64,000 nt of DNA, from NCBI RefSeq assembly GCF_902167145.1, contig NC_050100.1, positions 202,653,974-202,717,973 of the forward strand. The letters are read 5' to 3'. Made by a program: the position numbers and the translations under genes. The notes beneath the pieces were generated by a model. That model did no database searches. It was not told where the DNA came from and saw only the letters and a program-made list of their open reading frames with translations. The stretch comes from Zea mays (taxonomy: Eukaryota; Streptophyta; Magnoliopsida; Poales; Poaceae). Positions 12,801 through 26,817 of the stretch are shown in pieces (the first letter of the stretch is position 1; every line of letters starts with the position of its first letter).

Positions 12801-15800
12801 CATTTCTTGGTCAAAAATCCATAGGTGTTAGCCTTCAGTGTCATTGAAAATGGTCGTTCATGGCTATTTTCGACAAAAATGGGGGTTGCGTGGCCATTGA
12901 TCATCGACCAGAGGCTCGTACACTTCACCCCACATATGTTTTCTTGCCATGGATCACAATCTTGAATTTCTTGTGGAGACCATTTGTTGGTCAAAAATTC
13001 GTAGGTGTTAGCCTTTAGTGTCACTGAAAATGGTCATTCATGGCTATTTTCGACAAAAATGGGGGTTGTGTCACCATTAATCATCGACCAGAGGCTCGTA
13101 CACCTCACCCCACATAAGTTTCCTTGCCATAGATCACATTCTTGGATTTCTGGTAGAGACCATTTCTTGATCAAAAATCCGTAGGTGTTAGCCTTCGGTA
13201 TTATTGAAAATGGTCGTTCATGGCTATTTTCGACAAAAATGGGGGTTGTGTGGCAATTGATCATCGACCAAAGGCTCATACACCTCACCCCACATATGTT
13301 TCCTTGCCATAGACCACATTCTTGGATTTCTGGTGGAGACCATTTCTTGGTCAAAAATCTATAGGTGTTAGCCTTCAGTGTCATTGAAAATGGTCGTTCA
13401 TGGCTATTTTCGACAAAAATGGGGTTTGTGTGGCCATTGATCATCGACCAGAACTCGTACACTTCACCCCACATATGTTTTCTTGCTATAGATCACATTC
13501 TTGGATTTCTGGTGGAGACCATTTCTTGGTCAAAAATCCGTACGTGTTAGCCTTCGGTATTATTGAAAATGGTCGTTCATGGCTATTTTTGACAAAATAG
13601 AGGTTCTGTGGCCATTGATCATCGTCCAGAGGCTCATACACCTCACCCCACATATGTTTCCTTGACATAGATCACATTTTTGGATTTCTGGTGGAGACCA
13701 TTTCTTGGGCAAAAATCCGAATGTGTTAGCCTTCGGTATTATTGAAAATGGTCATTCATGGCTATTTACGACAAAAATGGGGGTTGTGTGGCCATTTATC
13801 TTCAACTAGAGGCTCATACACCTCACTACACATATGTTTTCTTGCCATAGATCACATTCTTGGATCTATGGTGGAGACCAGTTCTTGGTCAAAAATCCAT
13901 AGGTGTTAGCCTTCAGTGTCATTGAAAATAGTCGTTCATGGCAATTTTCGACAAAAATGGGGGTTGTGTGGCCATTGATAATCGACCAGGGGCTCATACA
14001 CCTCACCCCACATATGTTTCCTTGCCATAGATCACATTCTTGGATTTCTGGTGGACACCATTTCTTGGTCAAAAATCCGTAGGTGTTAGCCTTCGGTATT
14101 ATTGAAAATGGTCGTTCATGGCTATTTTTGACAAAAATGGGGGTTGTGTGGCCATTAATCATCGACCAGAGGCTCGTACACCTCACCCCACATATGTTTA
14201 ATTGCCATAGATCACAATCTTGGATTTCTCGTGGAGACCATTTCTTGGTCAAAAATCCGTACGTGTTAGCCTTCGGTATTATTGAAAATGGTCGTTCATG
14301 GCTGTTTTCGACAAAAATAGGGGTTGTGTGGCCATTGATCATCGACCAGAGGCTCATACACCTCACCCCACATATGTTTCCTTGCCATAGATCACATTCT
14401 TGGATTTCTGGTGGAGACCATTTCTTGGTCAAAAATCCGTACGTGTTAGCCTTCGGTATTATTGAAAATGGTCATTCATGGCTGTTTTCGACACAAATGG
14501 GGGTTGTGTGGCCATTGATCTTCGACCAGAGGCTCATACACCTCACTACACATATGTTTCCTTGCCATAGATCACATTCTTGGATTTATGGTGGAGACCA
14601 TTTCTTGGTCAAAAATCCATAGGTGTTAGCCTTCAGTGTCATTGAAAATGGTCGTTCATGGCTATTTTCGACAAAAATGGGGGTTGCGTGGCCATTGATC
14701 ATCGACCAGAGGCTCGTACACTTCACCCCACATATGTTTTCTTGCCATGGATCACAATCTTGAATTTCTTGTGGAGACCATTTGTTGGTCAAAAATTCGT
14801 AGGTGTTAGCCTTCAGTGTCACTGAAAATGGTCATTCATGGCTATTTTCGACAAAAATGGGGGTTGTGTCACCATTAATCATCGACCAGAGGCTCGTACA
14901 CCTCACCCCACATAAGTTTCCTTGCCATAGATCACATTCTTGGATTTCTGGTGGAGACCATTTCTTGATCAAAAATCCGTAGGTGTTAGCCTTCGGTATT
15001 ATTGAAAATGGTCGTTCATGGCTATTTTCGACAAAAATGGGGGTTGTGTGGCAATTGATCATTGACCAAAGGCTCATACACCTCACCCCACATATGTTTC
15101 CTTGCCATAGACCACATTCTTGGATTTCTGGTGGAGACCATTTCTTGGTCAAAAATCTATAGGTGTTAGCCTTCAATGTCATTGAAAATGGTCGTTCATG
15201 GCTATTTTCGACAAAAATGGGGTTTGTGTGGCCATTGATCATCCCAGAACTCGTACACTTCACCCCACATATGTTTTCTTGCTATAGATCACATTCTTGG
15301 ATTTCTGGTGGAGACCATTTCTTGGTCAAAAATCCGTACGTGTTAGCCTTCGGTATTATTGAAAATGGCCGTTCATGGCTATTTTTGACAAAATAGAGGT
15401 TCTGTGGCCATTGATCATCGTCCAGAGGCTCATACACCTCACCCCACATATGTTTCCTTGACATAGATCACATTTTTGGATTTCTGGTGGAGACCATTTC
15501 TTGGGCAAAAATCCGAATGTGTTAGCCTTCGGTGTTATTGAAAATGGTCATTCATGGCTATTTACGACAAAAATGGGGGTTGTGTGGCCATTTATCTTCA
15601 ACTAGAGGCTCATACACCTCACTACACATATGTTTTCTTGCCATAGATCACATTCTTGGATCTATGGTGGAGACCAGTTCTTGGTCAAAAATCCATAGGT
15701 GTTAGCCTTCAGTGTCATTGAAAATAGTCGTTCATGGCAATTTTCGACAAAAATGGGGGTTGTGTGGCCATTGATAATCGACCAGGGGCTCATACACCTC

Positions 15801-18800
15801 ACCCCACATATGTTTCCTTGCCATAGATCACATTCTTGGATTTCTGGTGGACACCATTTCTTGGTCAAAAATCCGTAGGTGTTAGCCTTCGGTATTATTG
15901 AAAATGGTCGTTCATGGCTATTTTTGACAAAAATGGGGGTTGTGTGGCCATTTATCATCGACCAGAGGCTCGTACACCTCACCCCACATATGTTTAATTG
16001 CCATAGATCACAATCTTGGATTTCTCGTGGAGACCATTTCTTGGTCAAAAATCCGTACGTGTTAGCCTTCGGTATTATTGAAAATGGTCGTTCATGGCTG
16101 TTTTCGACAAAAATAGGGGTTGTGTGGCCATTGATCATCGACCAGAGGCTCATACACCTCACCCCACATATGTTTCCTTGCCATAGATCACATTCTTGGA
16201 TTTCTGGTGGAGACCATTTCTTGGTCAAAAATCCGTACGTGTTAGCCTTCGGTATTATTGAAAATGGTCATTCATGGCTGTTTTCGACACAAATGGGGGT
16301 TGTGTGGCCATTGATCTTCGACCAGAGGCTCATACACCTCACTACACATATGTTTCCTTGCCATAGATCACATTCTTGGACTTATGGTGGAGACCATTTC
16401 TTGGTCAAAAATCCATAGGTGTTAGCCTTCAGTGTCATTGAAAATTGTCGTTCATGGCTATTTTCGACAAAAATGGGGGTTGCGTGGCCATTGATCATCG
16501 ACCAGAGGCTCGTACACTTCACCCCACATATGTTTTCTTGCCATGGATCACAATCTTGAATTTCTTGTGGAGACCATTTGTTGGTCAAAAATTCGTAGGT
16601 GTTAGCCTTCAGTGTCACTGAAAATGGTTATTCATGGCTATTTTCGACAAAAATGGGGGTTGTGTCACCATTAATCATCGACCAGAGGCTCGTACACCTC
16701 ACCCCACATAAGTTTCCTTGCCATAGATCACAATCTTGGATTTCTGGTGGAGACCATTTCTTGATCAAAAATCCGTAGGTGTTAGCCTTCGGTATTATTG
16801 AAAATGGTCGTTCATGGCTATTTTCGACAAAAATGGGGGTTGTGTGGCAATTGATCATCGACCAAAGGCTCATACACCTCACCCCACATATGTTTCCTTG
16901 CTATAGACCACATTCTTGGATTTCTGGTGGAGACCATTTCTTGGTCAAAAATCTATAGGTGTTAGCCTTCAGTGTCATTAAAAATGGTCGTTCATGGCTA
17001 TTTTCGACAAAAATGGGGTTTGTGTGGCCATTGATCATCGACCAGAACTCGTACACTTCACCCCACATATGTTTTCTTGCTATAGATCACATTCTTGGAT
17101 TTCTGGTGGAGACCATTTCTTGGTCAAAAATCCGTACGTGTTAGCCTTCGGTATTATTGAAAATGGTCATTCATGGCTGTTTTCGACACAAATGGGGGTT
17201 GTGTGGCCATTGATCTTCGACCAGAGGCTCATACACCTCACTACACATATGTTTCCTTGCCATAGATCACATTGTTGGATTTATGGTGGAGACCATTTCT
17301 TGGTCAAAAATCCATAGGTGTTAGCCTTCAGTGTCATTGAAAATGGTCGTTCATGGCTATTTTCGACAAAAATGGGGGTTGCGTGGCCATTGATCATCGA
17401 CCAGAGGCTCGTACACTTCACCCCACATATGTTTTCTTGCCATGGATCACAATCTTGAATTTCTTGTGGAGACCATTTGTTGGTCAAAAATTCGTAGGTG
17501 TTAGCCTTCAGTGTCACTGAAAATGGTCATTCATGGCTATTTTCGACAAAAATGGGGGTTGTGTCACCATTAATCATCGACCAGAGGCTCGTACACCTCA
17601 CCCCACATAAGTTTCCTTGCCATAGATCACATTCTTGGATTTCTGGTGGAGACCATTTCTTGATCAAAAATCCGTAGGTGTTAGCCTTCGGTATTATTGA
17701 AAATGGTCGTTCATGGCTATTTTCGACAAAAATGGGGGTTGTGTGGCAATTGATCATCGACCAAAGGCTCATACACCTCACCCCACATATGTTTCCTTGC
17801 TATAGACCACATTCTTGGATTTCTGGTGGAGACCATTCCTTGGTCAAAAATCTATAGGTGTTAGCCTTCAGTGTCATTGAAAATGGTCGTTCATGGCTAT
17901 TTTCGACAAAAATGGGGTTTGTGTGGCCATTGATCATCGACCAGAACTCGTACACTTCACCCCACATATGTTTTCTTGCTATAGATCACATTCTTGGATT
18001 TCTGGTGGAGACCATTTCTTGGTCAAAAATCCGTACGTGTTAGCCTTCGGTATTATTGAAAATGGTCGTTCATGGCTATTTTTGACAAAATAGAGGTTCT
18101 GTGGCCATGTATCATCGTCCAGAGGCTCATACACCTCACCCCACATATGTTTCCTTGACATAGATCACATTTTTGGATTTCTGGTGGAGACCATTTCTTG
18201 GGCAAAACTCCGAATGTGTTAGCCTTCGGTATTATTGAAAATGGTCATTCATGGCTATTTACGACAAAAATGGGGGTTGTGTGGCCATTTATCTTCAACT
18301 AGAGGCTCATACACCTCACTACACATATGTTTTCTTGCCATAGATCACATTCTTGGATCTATGGTGGAGGCCAGTTCTTGGTCAAAAATCCATAGGTGTT
18401 AGCCTTCAGTGTCATTGAAAATAGTCGTTCATGGCAATTTTCGACAAAAATGGGGGTTGTGTGGCCATTGATAATCGACCAGGGGCTCATACACCTCACC
18501 CCACATATGTTTCCTTGCCATAGATCACATTCTTGGATTTCTGGTGGACACCATTTCTTGGTCAAAAATCCGTAGGTGTTAGCCTTCGGTATTATTGAAA
18601 ATGGTCGTTCATGGCTATTTTTGACAAAAATGGGGGTTGTGTGGCCATTTATCATCGACCAGAGGCTCGTACACCTCACCCCACATATGTTTAATTGCCA
18701 TAGATCACAATCTTGGATTTCTCGTGGAGACCATTTCTTGGTCAAAAATCCGTACGTGTTAGCCTTCGGTATTATTGAAAATGGTCGTTCATGGCTGTTT

Positions 18801-19120
18801 TCGACAAAAATAGGGGTTGTGTGGCCATTGATCATCGACCAGAGGCTCATACACCTCACCCCACATATGTTTCCTTGCCATAGATCACATTCTTGGATTT
18901 CTGGTGGAGACCATTTCTTGGTCAAAAATCCGTACGTGTTAGCCTTCGGTATTATTGAAAATGGTCATTCATGGCTGTTTTCGACACAAATGGGGGTTGT
19001 GTGGCCATTGATCTTCGACCAGAGGCTCATACACCTCACTACACATATGTTTCCTTGCCATAGATCACATTCTTGGATTTATGGTGGAGACCATTTCTTG
19101 GTCAAAAATCCATAGGTGTT
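9895..19120 (-). repeat. 10-mer higher-order repeat, period about 1,798 bp
   Basis: Copies begin near 9,895, 11,692, 13,490 and 15,288. A fifth copy (about 17,084-17,982) has lost five monomers and is an 899-bp 5-mer; a sixth begins near 17,983 and diverges near 19,125. The period is 1,800 minus 2 because two monomers per unit lack one base: CCAGAACTCG for CCAGAGGCTCG, and GACAAAATAGAGGTTCTG. The unit at 13.5-15.3 kb has a further 2-bp loss at 15,241-15,248 (ATCATCCCAGAACTCG). TTTAATTGCC occurs once per full unit (near 10,592, 12,390, 14,188, 15,984 and 18,690). Copies differ at very few sites, so this looks like the youngest amplification in A. Confidence 0.9.
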
Positions 19121-20629
19121 AGCCTTCAGTATTATTGTAAATGGTCGTTCATGGCTATTTTCGACAAAAATGGGGGTTGTGTGGCCATTGATCATCGACC
19201 AGAGGCTCATACACCTCACCCCACATATGTTTCCTTGCCATAGATAACATTCTTGAATTTCTTGTGGAGACCATTTCTTGGTCAAAAATCCATACGTGTT
19301 AGCCTTCGGTATTATTGAAAATGGTCATTCATGGCTATTTTCGACACAAATGGGGGTTGTGTGGCCATTGATCTCCGACCAGAGGCTCATACACCTCACT
19401 ACACATATGTTTCCTTGCCATAGATCACATTCTTGGATTTATGGTGGAGACCATTTCTTGGTCAAAAATCCATAGGTGTTAGCCTTCAGTGTCATTGAAA
19501 ATGGTCGTTCATGGCTATTTTCGACAAAAATGGGGGTTGTGTGGCCATTGATCATCGACCAGAGGCTCGTACACTTCACCCCACATATGTTTTCTTGCCA
19601 TAGATCACAATCTTGGATTTCTCGTGGAGACCATTTGTTGGTCAAAAATTCGTAGGTGTTAGCCTTCAGTGTCATTGAAAATGGTCATTCATGGCTATTT
19701 TCGACAAAAATGGGGGTTGTGTCGCCATTGATCATCGACCAGAGGCTCGTACACCTCACCCCACATAAGTTTCCTTGCCATAGATCACATTCTTGGATTT
19801 CTAGTGGAGACCATTTCTTGGTCAAAAATCCGTAGGTGTTAGGCTTCGGTATTATTGAAAATGGTCGTTCATGGCTATTTTCGACAAAATGGGGTTTGTG
19901 TAGCAATTGATCATCGACCAAAGGCTCATACACCTCACCCCACATATGTTTCCTTGCCATAGACCACATTCTTGGATTTCTGGTGGAGACCATTTCTTTG
20001 TAAAAAATCCATAGGTGTTAGCCTTCAGTGTCATTGAAAATGGCCGTTCATGGCTATTTTCGACAAAAATGGGGGTTGTGTGGCCATTGATCATCGACCA
20101 GAGGCTCGTACACTTCACCCCACATATGTTTTCTTGCTATAGATCACATTCTTGGATTTCTGGTGGAGACCATTTCTTGGTCAAAAATCTGTTGGTGTTA
20201 GCCTTCGGTATTATTGAAAATGGTCGTTCATGGCTATTTTCGACTAAAATGGGGGTTGTGTGGCCATTTATCATCGACCAGAGGCTCGTACACCTCACCC
20301 CACATATGTTTACTTGCCATAGATCACATTCTTGGATTTCTGGTGGTGACCATTTCTTGGTCAAAAATCCGTACATGTTAGCCTTCGATATTATTGAAAA
20401 TGGTCATTTATGGCTATTTTCGACAAAAATGGGGGTTGTGTGGCCATTGATTATCGACCAGAGGCTCGTACACCTCACCCCACATATGTTTCCTTGCCAT
20501 AGATCACATTCTTGGATTTCTGGTGGTGACCATTTCTTTGTCAAAAATCCGTAGGTGTTAGCCTTCGGTATTATTGAAAATGATCGTTCATAGCTATTTT
20601 CGACAAAAATGGGGGTTGTGTGGCCATTG
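19121..20629 (-). repeat. Diverged knob180 monomers between two higher-order arrays
   Basis: About eight monomers without close tandem partners. They carry ATTGTAAATGGTCG (near 19,133), TGTTTACTTGCC (20,308), two GGTGGTGACCATTTC copies (near 20,341 and 20,521) and GGTCATTTATGGC (20,400). These variants recur in mirrored order in B at about 30.2-31.2 kb and directly at the end of C near 63.86-63.96 kb. Confidence 0.8.
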
Positions 20630-23600
20630 ATCATCGACCAGAGGCTCGTACACCTCACCCACATATGTTTCCTTGCCACAGATCACATTCTTGGATTTCT
20701 GGTGGAGACCATTTCTTGGTCAAAAATCCGTACGTGTTAGCCTTCGGTATTATTGAAAATGGTCGTTCATGGCTATTTTTGACAAAATAGAGGTTCTGTG
20801 GCCATTGATCATCGACCAGAGGCTCATACACCTCACCCACATATGTTTCCTTGCCGTAGATCACATTGTTGGATTTCTGGTGGAGACCATTTCTTGGGCA
20901 AAAATCTGAATGTGTTAGCCTTCGGTATTATTGAAAATGGTTATTCATGGCTATTTTCGACAAAAATGGGGGTTGTGTGGCCATTTATCTTCAACCAGAG
21001 GCTCATACACCTCATTACACATATGTTTTCTTGCCATAGATCACATTCTTGGATCTATGGTGGAGACCAGTTTTTGGTCAAAAATCCATAGGTGTTAGCC
21101 TTCAGTGTCATTGGAAATAGTCGTTCATGGCTATTTTCGACAATAATGGGGGTTGTGTGGCCATTGATAATCGACCTGAGGCTCATACACCTCACCCCAC
21201 ATATGTTTCCTTGCCATAGATCACATTCTTGGATTTCTGGTGGAGACCATTTCTTAGTCAAAAATCTGTAGGTGTTAGCCTTCGGTATTATTGAAAATGG
21301 TCGTTCATGGCTATTTTCGACAAAAATGGGGGTTGTGTGGCCATTGATTATCGACCAGAGGCTCGTACACCTCACCCCACATATGTTTTGCCATAGATCA
21401 AAATCTTGGATTTCTCGTGGAGACCATTTCTTGGTCAAAAATCCGTACGTGTTAGCCTTCGGTATTATTGAAAATGGTCGTTCATGGCTATTTTCGACAA
21501 AAAATGGGGGTTGTGTGGCCATTGATCATCGACCAGAGGCTCGTACACCTCACCCTACATATAATTCTTTGCCATAGATCATATTCTTGGATTTTTGGTG
21601 GAGACGATTTCTTGGTCAAAAATCCGTAGGTGTTAGCCTTCGGTATTATTGAAAATGGTCGTTCATGGCTATTTTCATCAAAAATGGGGGTTGTGTGGCC
21701 ATTTATCATCAACCCAAGGCTCGTACACCTCACCCCACATATGTTTCCTTGCCATAGATCACATTCTTGGATTTCTAGTGGAAACCATTTCTTGGTCAAA
21801 AATTCGTACGTGTTAGCCGTCGGTAATATTGAAAATGGTCGTGGTCGTTCATGGCTATTTTCGACAAAATGGGGGTTGTGTGGCCATTGATCATCGACCA
21901 GAGGCTCGTACACCTCACCCACATATGTTTCCTTGCCGTAGATCAAATTCTTGGATTTCTGGTGGAGACCATTTCTTGGTCAAAAATCCGTACGTGTTAG
22001 CCTTCGGTATTATTGAAAATGGTCGTTCATGGCTATTTTCGACAAAATAGAGGTTCTGTGGCCATTGATCATCGACCAAAGGCTCATACACCTCACCCAC
22101 ATATGTTTCCTTGTCGTAGATCACATTCTTGGATTTCTGGTGGAGACCATTTATTGGGCAAAAATCCGAATGTGTTAGCCTTCGATATTATTGAAAATGG
22201 TTATTCATGGCTATTTTCGACAAAAATGGGGGTTGTGTGGCCATTTATCTTCAACCAGAGGCTCATACACCTAATTACACATATGTTTTCTTGCCATAGA
22301 TCACATTCTTGGATCTATGGTGGAGACCAGTTCTTGGTCAAAAATCCATAGGTGTTAGCCTTCAGTGTCATTGGAAATAGTCGTTCATGGCTATTTTCGA
22401 CAATAATGGGGGTTGTGTGGCCATTGATAATCGACCTGAGGCTCATACACCTCACCCCACATATGTTTCCTTGCCATAGATCACATTCTTGGATTTCTGG
22501 TGGAGACCATTTCTTAGTCAAAAATCTGTAGGTGTTAGCCTTCGGTATTATTGAAAATGGTCGTTCATGGCTATTTTCGACAAAAATGGGGGTTGTGTGG
22601 CCATTGATTATCGACCAGAGGCTCGTACACCTCACCCCACATATGTTTTTCCATAGATCAAAATCTTGGATTTCTCGTGGAGACCATTTCTTGGTCAAAA
22701 ATCCGTACGTGTTAGCCTTCGGTATTATTGAAAATGGTCGTTCATGGCTATTTTCGACAAAAATGGGGGTTGTGTGGCCATTGATCATCGACCAGAGGCT
22801 CGTACACCTCACCCTACATATAATTCTTTGCCATAGATCATATTCTTGGATTTTTGGTGGAGACGATTTCTTGGTCAAAAATCCGTAGGTGTTAGCCTTC
22901 GGTATTATTGAAAATGGTCGTTCATGGCTATTTTCATCAAAAATGGGGGTTGTGTGGCCATTTATCATCAACCCAAGGCTCGTACACCTCACCCCACATA
23001 TGTTTCCTTGCCATAGATCACATTCTTGGATTTCTAGTGGAAACCATTTCTTGGTCAAAAATTCGTACGTGTTAGCCGTCGGTATTATTGAAAATGGTCG
23101 TGGTCGTTCATGCCTATTTTCGACAAAATGGGGGTTGTGTGGCCATTGATCATCGACCAGAGGCTCGTACACCTCACCCACATATGTTTCCTTGCCGTAG
23201 ATCAAATTCTTGGATTTCTGGTGGAGACCATTTCTTGGTCAAAAATCCGTACGTGTTAGCCTTCGGTATTATTGAAAATGGTCGTTCATGGCTATTTTCG
23301 ACAAAATAGAGGTTCTGTGGCCATTGATCATCGACCAAAGGCTCATACACCTCACCCACATATGTTTCCTTGTCGTAGATCACATTCTTGGATTTCTGGT
23401 GGAGACCATTTCTTGGGCAAAAATCCGAATGTGTTAGCCTTCGGTATTATTGAAAATGGTTATTCATGGCTATTTTCGACAAAAATGGGGGTTGTGTGGC
23501 CATTTATCTTCAACCAGAGGCTCATACACCTCACTACACATATGTTTTCTTGCCATAGATCACATTCTTCGATCTACGGTGGAGACCAGTTCTTGGTCAA

Positions 23601-25290
23601 AATCCATAGGTGTTAGCCTTCAGTGTCATTGAAAATAGTCGTTCATGGCTATTTTCGACAATAATGGGGGTTGTGTGGCCATTGATAATCGACCAGAGGC
23701 TCATACACCTCACCCCACATATGTTTCCTTGCCATAGATCACATTCTTGGATTTCTGGTGGAGACCATTTCTTAGTCAAAAATCTGTAGGTGTTAGCCTT
23801 CGGTATTATTGAAAATGGTCGTTCATGGCTATTTTCGACAAAAATGGGGGTTGTGTGGCCATTGATTATCGACCAGAGGCTCGTACACCTCACCCCACAT
23901 ATGTTTTGCCATAGATCAAAATCTTGGATTTCTCGTGGAGACCATTTCTTGGTCAAAAATCCGTACGTGTTAGCCTTCGGTATTATTGAAAATGGTCGTT
24001 CATGGCTATTTTCGACAAAAATGGGGGTTGTGTGGCCATTGATCATCGACCAGAGGCTCGTACACCTCACCCGACATATAATTCCTTGCCATAGATCATA
24101 TTCTTGGATTTCTGGTGGAGACGATTTCTTGGTCAAAAATCCGTAGGTGTTAGCCTTCGGTATTATTGAAAATGGTCGTTCATATTTTCGACAAAAATGG
24201 GGGTTTTGTGGCCATTGATCATCGACCAGAGGCTCGTACACCTCACCCCACATATGTTTCCTTGCCATAGATCAAATTCTTGGATTTCTGGTGGAGATCA
24301 TTTCTTGGTCAAAAATCCGTACGTGTTAGCCTTCGCTATTATTGAAAATGGTCGTTCATGGCTATTTTTGACAAAATAGAGGTTCTGTGGCCATTGATCA
24401 TCGACCAGAGGCTCATACACCTCACCCACATATGTTTCCTTGCCGTAGATCACATTCTTGGATTTCTGGTGGAGACCATTTCTTGGGCAAAAATCCGAAT
24501 GTGTTAGCCTTCGGTATTATTGAAAATGGTTATTCATGGCCATTTTCAACAAAAATGGGGGTTGTGTGGCCATTTATCTTCAACCAGAGGCTCATACACC
24601 TCACTACACATATGTTTTCTTGCCATAGATCACATTCTTGGATCTATGGTGGAGACCAGTTCTTGGTCAAAAATCCATAGGTGTTAGCCTTCAGTGTCAT
24701 TGAAAATAGTCGTTCATGGCTATTTTCGACAATAATGGGGGTTGTGTGGCCATTGATAATCGACCAGAGGCTCATACACCTCACCCCACATATGTTTCCT
24801 TGCCATAGATCACATTCTTGGATTTCTGGTGGAGACCATTTCTTGGTAAAAAATCTGTAGGTGTTAGCCTTCGGTATTATTGAAAATGGCCGTTCATGGC
24901 AATTTTCGACAAAAATGGGGGTTGTGTGGACATTGATTATCGACTAGAGGCTCGTACACCTCACCCCACATATGTTTTGCCATAGATCAAAATCTTGGAT
25001 TTCTCGTGGAGACCATTTCTTGGTCAAAAATCCGTACGTGTTAGCCTTCGGTATTATTGAAAATGGTCGTTCATGGCTATTTTCGACAAAAATGGGGGTT
25101 GTGTGGCCATTGATCATCGACCAGAGGCTCGTACACCTCACCCGACATATAATTCCTTGCCATAGATCATATTCTTGGATTTCTGGTGGAGACGATTTCT
25201 TGGTCAAAAATCCGTAGGTGTTAGCCTTCGGTATTATTGAAAATGGTCGTTCATATTTTCGACAAAAATGGGGGTTTTGTGGCCATTGAT
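20630..25290 (-). repeat. 7-mer then 6-mer higher-order repeat (1,259 bp twice, 1,071 bp twice)
   Basis: Units start near 20,630, 21,890, 23,149 and 24,220. The first two are seven monomers (1,259 bp); the last two are six (1,071 bp) because the monomer with the 6-bp duplication GGTCGTGGTCG is missing and a CGTTCATATTTTCGAC copy with a 4-bp loss (24,179 and 25,250) is present. Each unit has an ACATATAATTC copy and a shortened copy near the ATCAAAATCTTGG monomer. B holds this block once (about 28.6-29.9 kb), as the seven-monomer form. Confidence 0.86.
21837..21847 (-). repeat. 6-bp internal duplication marker
   Basis: GGTCGTGGTCG, a duplicated GGTCGT, lengthens one monomer to 186 bp. It occurs here, at 23,096-23,106, and inverted at 29,841-29,851 in B. 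It is a useful rare marker linking the two arms. Confidence 0.92.
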
Positions 25291-26703
25291 CATCGACCAG
25301 AGGCTCGTACACCTCACCCCACATATGTTTCCTTGCCATAAATCAAATTCTTGGATTTCTGGTGGAGACCATTTCTTGGTCAAAAATCTGTAGGTGTTAG
25401 CCTTCGATATTATTGTAAATGGTCGTTCATGGCTATTTTCGATAAAAATGGGGGTTGTGTGGCCATTGATCATCGACCAGAGGCTCATACACCTCACCCC
25501 ACATATGTTTCCTTGCCATAGATCACATTCTTGGATTTCTGGTGGAGACCATTTCTTGGTCAAAAATCTGTAGGTGTTAGCCTCTGGTATTATTGAAAAT
25601 GGTCGTTCATGGCTATTTTGATAAAAAATGGGGGTTGTATGGCCATTTATCATCGACCAGAGGCTCGTACACCTCACCCCACATATGTTTCTTGCCATAG
25701 ATCACATTCTTGGATTTCTGGTTGAGACCATTTCTTGGTCAAAAATTCGTACGTGTTAGCCTTCGGTATTATTGAAAATGGTCGTTCATGGCTATTTTCG
25801 ACAAAATGGGGGTTGTGTGGGCATTGATCATCGACCAGAGGCTCGTACACCTCACCCCGCATATGTTTCCTTGCCATAGATCACATTCTTGGATTTCTGG
25901 TGGAGACCATTTCTTGGGCAAAAATCCGAATGTGTTAGCCTTCGGTATTTTTGAAAATGGTCATTCATGGCTATTTTCGATAAAAATGGGGGTTGTTTCG
26001 CCATTGAACTTCGACCAGAGGCTCATACACCTCACTACACATATGTTTCCTTGCCATATATCACATTCTTGGATTTATGGTGGAGACCATTTCTTGGTCA
26101 AAAATCCATAGGTGTTAGCCTTCAGTGTCATTGAAAATGGTCGTTCATGGCTATTTTCGACAAAATAGAGGTTCTGTAGCCATTGATCATCGACCAGAGG
26201 CTCATACACCTCACCCCACATATGTTTCCTTGCCATAGATCACATTTTTGGATTTCTGGTGGAGACCATTTCTTGGTCAAAAATCCGTAGGTGTTAGCCT
26301 TCGGTATTATTGAAAATGGTCATTCATGGCTATTTTCGACAAAATTGGGGGTTGTGTGGCCATTTATCTTCAACTAGAGGCTCATACACCTCACTACACA
26401 TATGTTTTCTTGCCATATATCACATTCTTGGATCTATGGTGGGGACCTGTTCTTGGTCAAAAATCCGTAGGTGTTAGCCTTCAGTGTCATTGAAAATAGT
26501 CGTTCATGGCTATTTTCGAAAAAAATGGGGGTTGTGTGGCCATTGATAATCGACTAGAGGCTCGTACACCTCACCCCACAAATGTTTCCTTGCCATAGAT
26601 CACATTCATGGATTTCTGGTGGAGACCGTTTCTTGGTCAAAAATCCGTAGGTGTTAGCCTTCTATATTATTGAAAATGGTCGTTCATGGCTATATTCGAC
26701 AAA
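25291..26703 (-). repeat. Diverged knob180 monomers adjoining junction 1
   Basis: About eight monomers whose order is mirrored in B 27.5-28.6 kb. The copies with ATCAAAATAG-type ends, GACAAAATAGAGGTTCTG (26,159), GGGGACCTGTTCTTGG (26,442) and CTATATTCGAC (26,690) each have a partner on the other side. One extra monomer is present here relative to B: the B copy at about 28.1-28.27 kb looks like a fusion of the two A copies at about 25.75-26.1 kb. Confidence 0.82.
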
Positions 26704-26817
26704 AATGGGGGTTGTGTGGCCATTGATAATCGACTAGAGGCTCGTACACCTCACCCCACAAATGGGGGTTGTGTGGCCATTGATAATCGACTAGAGGCTC
26801 ACACACCTCACCCCACA
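26704..26817 (-). repeat. 57-bp tandem direct repeat (truncated monomer stub)
   Basis: Two adjacent 57-bp copies each begin AATGGGGGTTGTGTGGCC and end CACCTCACCCCACA. They differ in CTCGTAC against CTCACAC. Compared with the mirror region in B, this is the remnant of two successive monomers from which 123 bp (180 minus 57) were lost: the stub carries the GTGTGTGAGCC variant of the B monomer at 26.88 kb, and the next copy runs into the GTCGAATATAG variant of the B monomer at 27.12 kb. The joining point shares AAATG on both sides. Confidence 0.85.

Noticed and set aside
26704..26817. Transposon target-site duplication or insertion footprint at the 57-bp repeat
   Set aside because: Both copies are in-register monomer sequence, and comparison with the B arm shows a 123-bp loss between monomers. 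There are no terminal repeats or foreign DNA.
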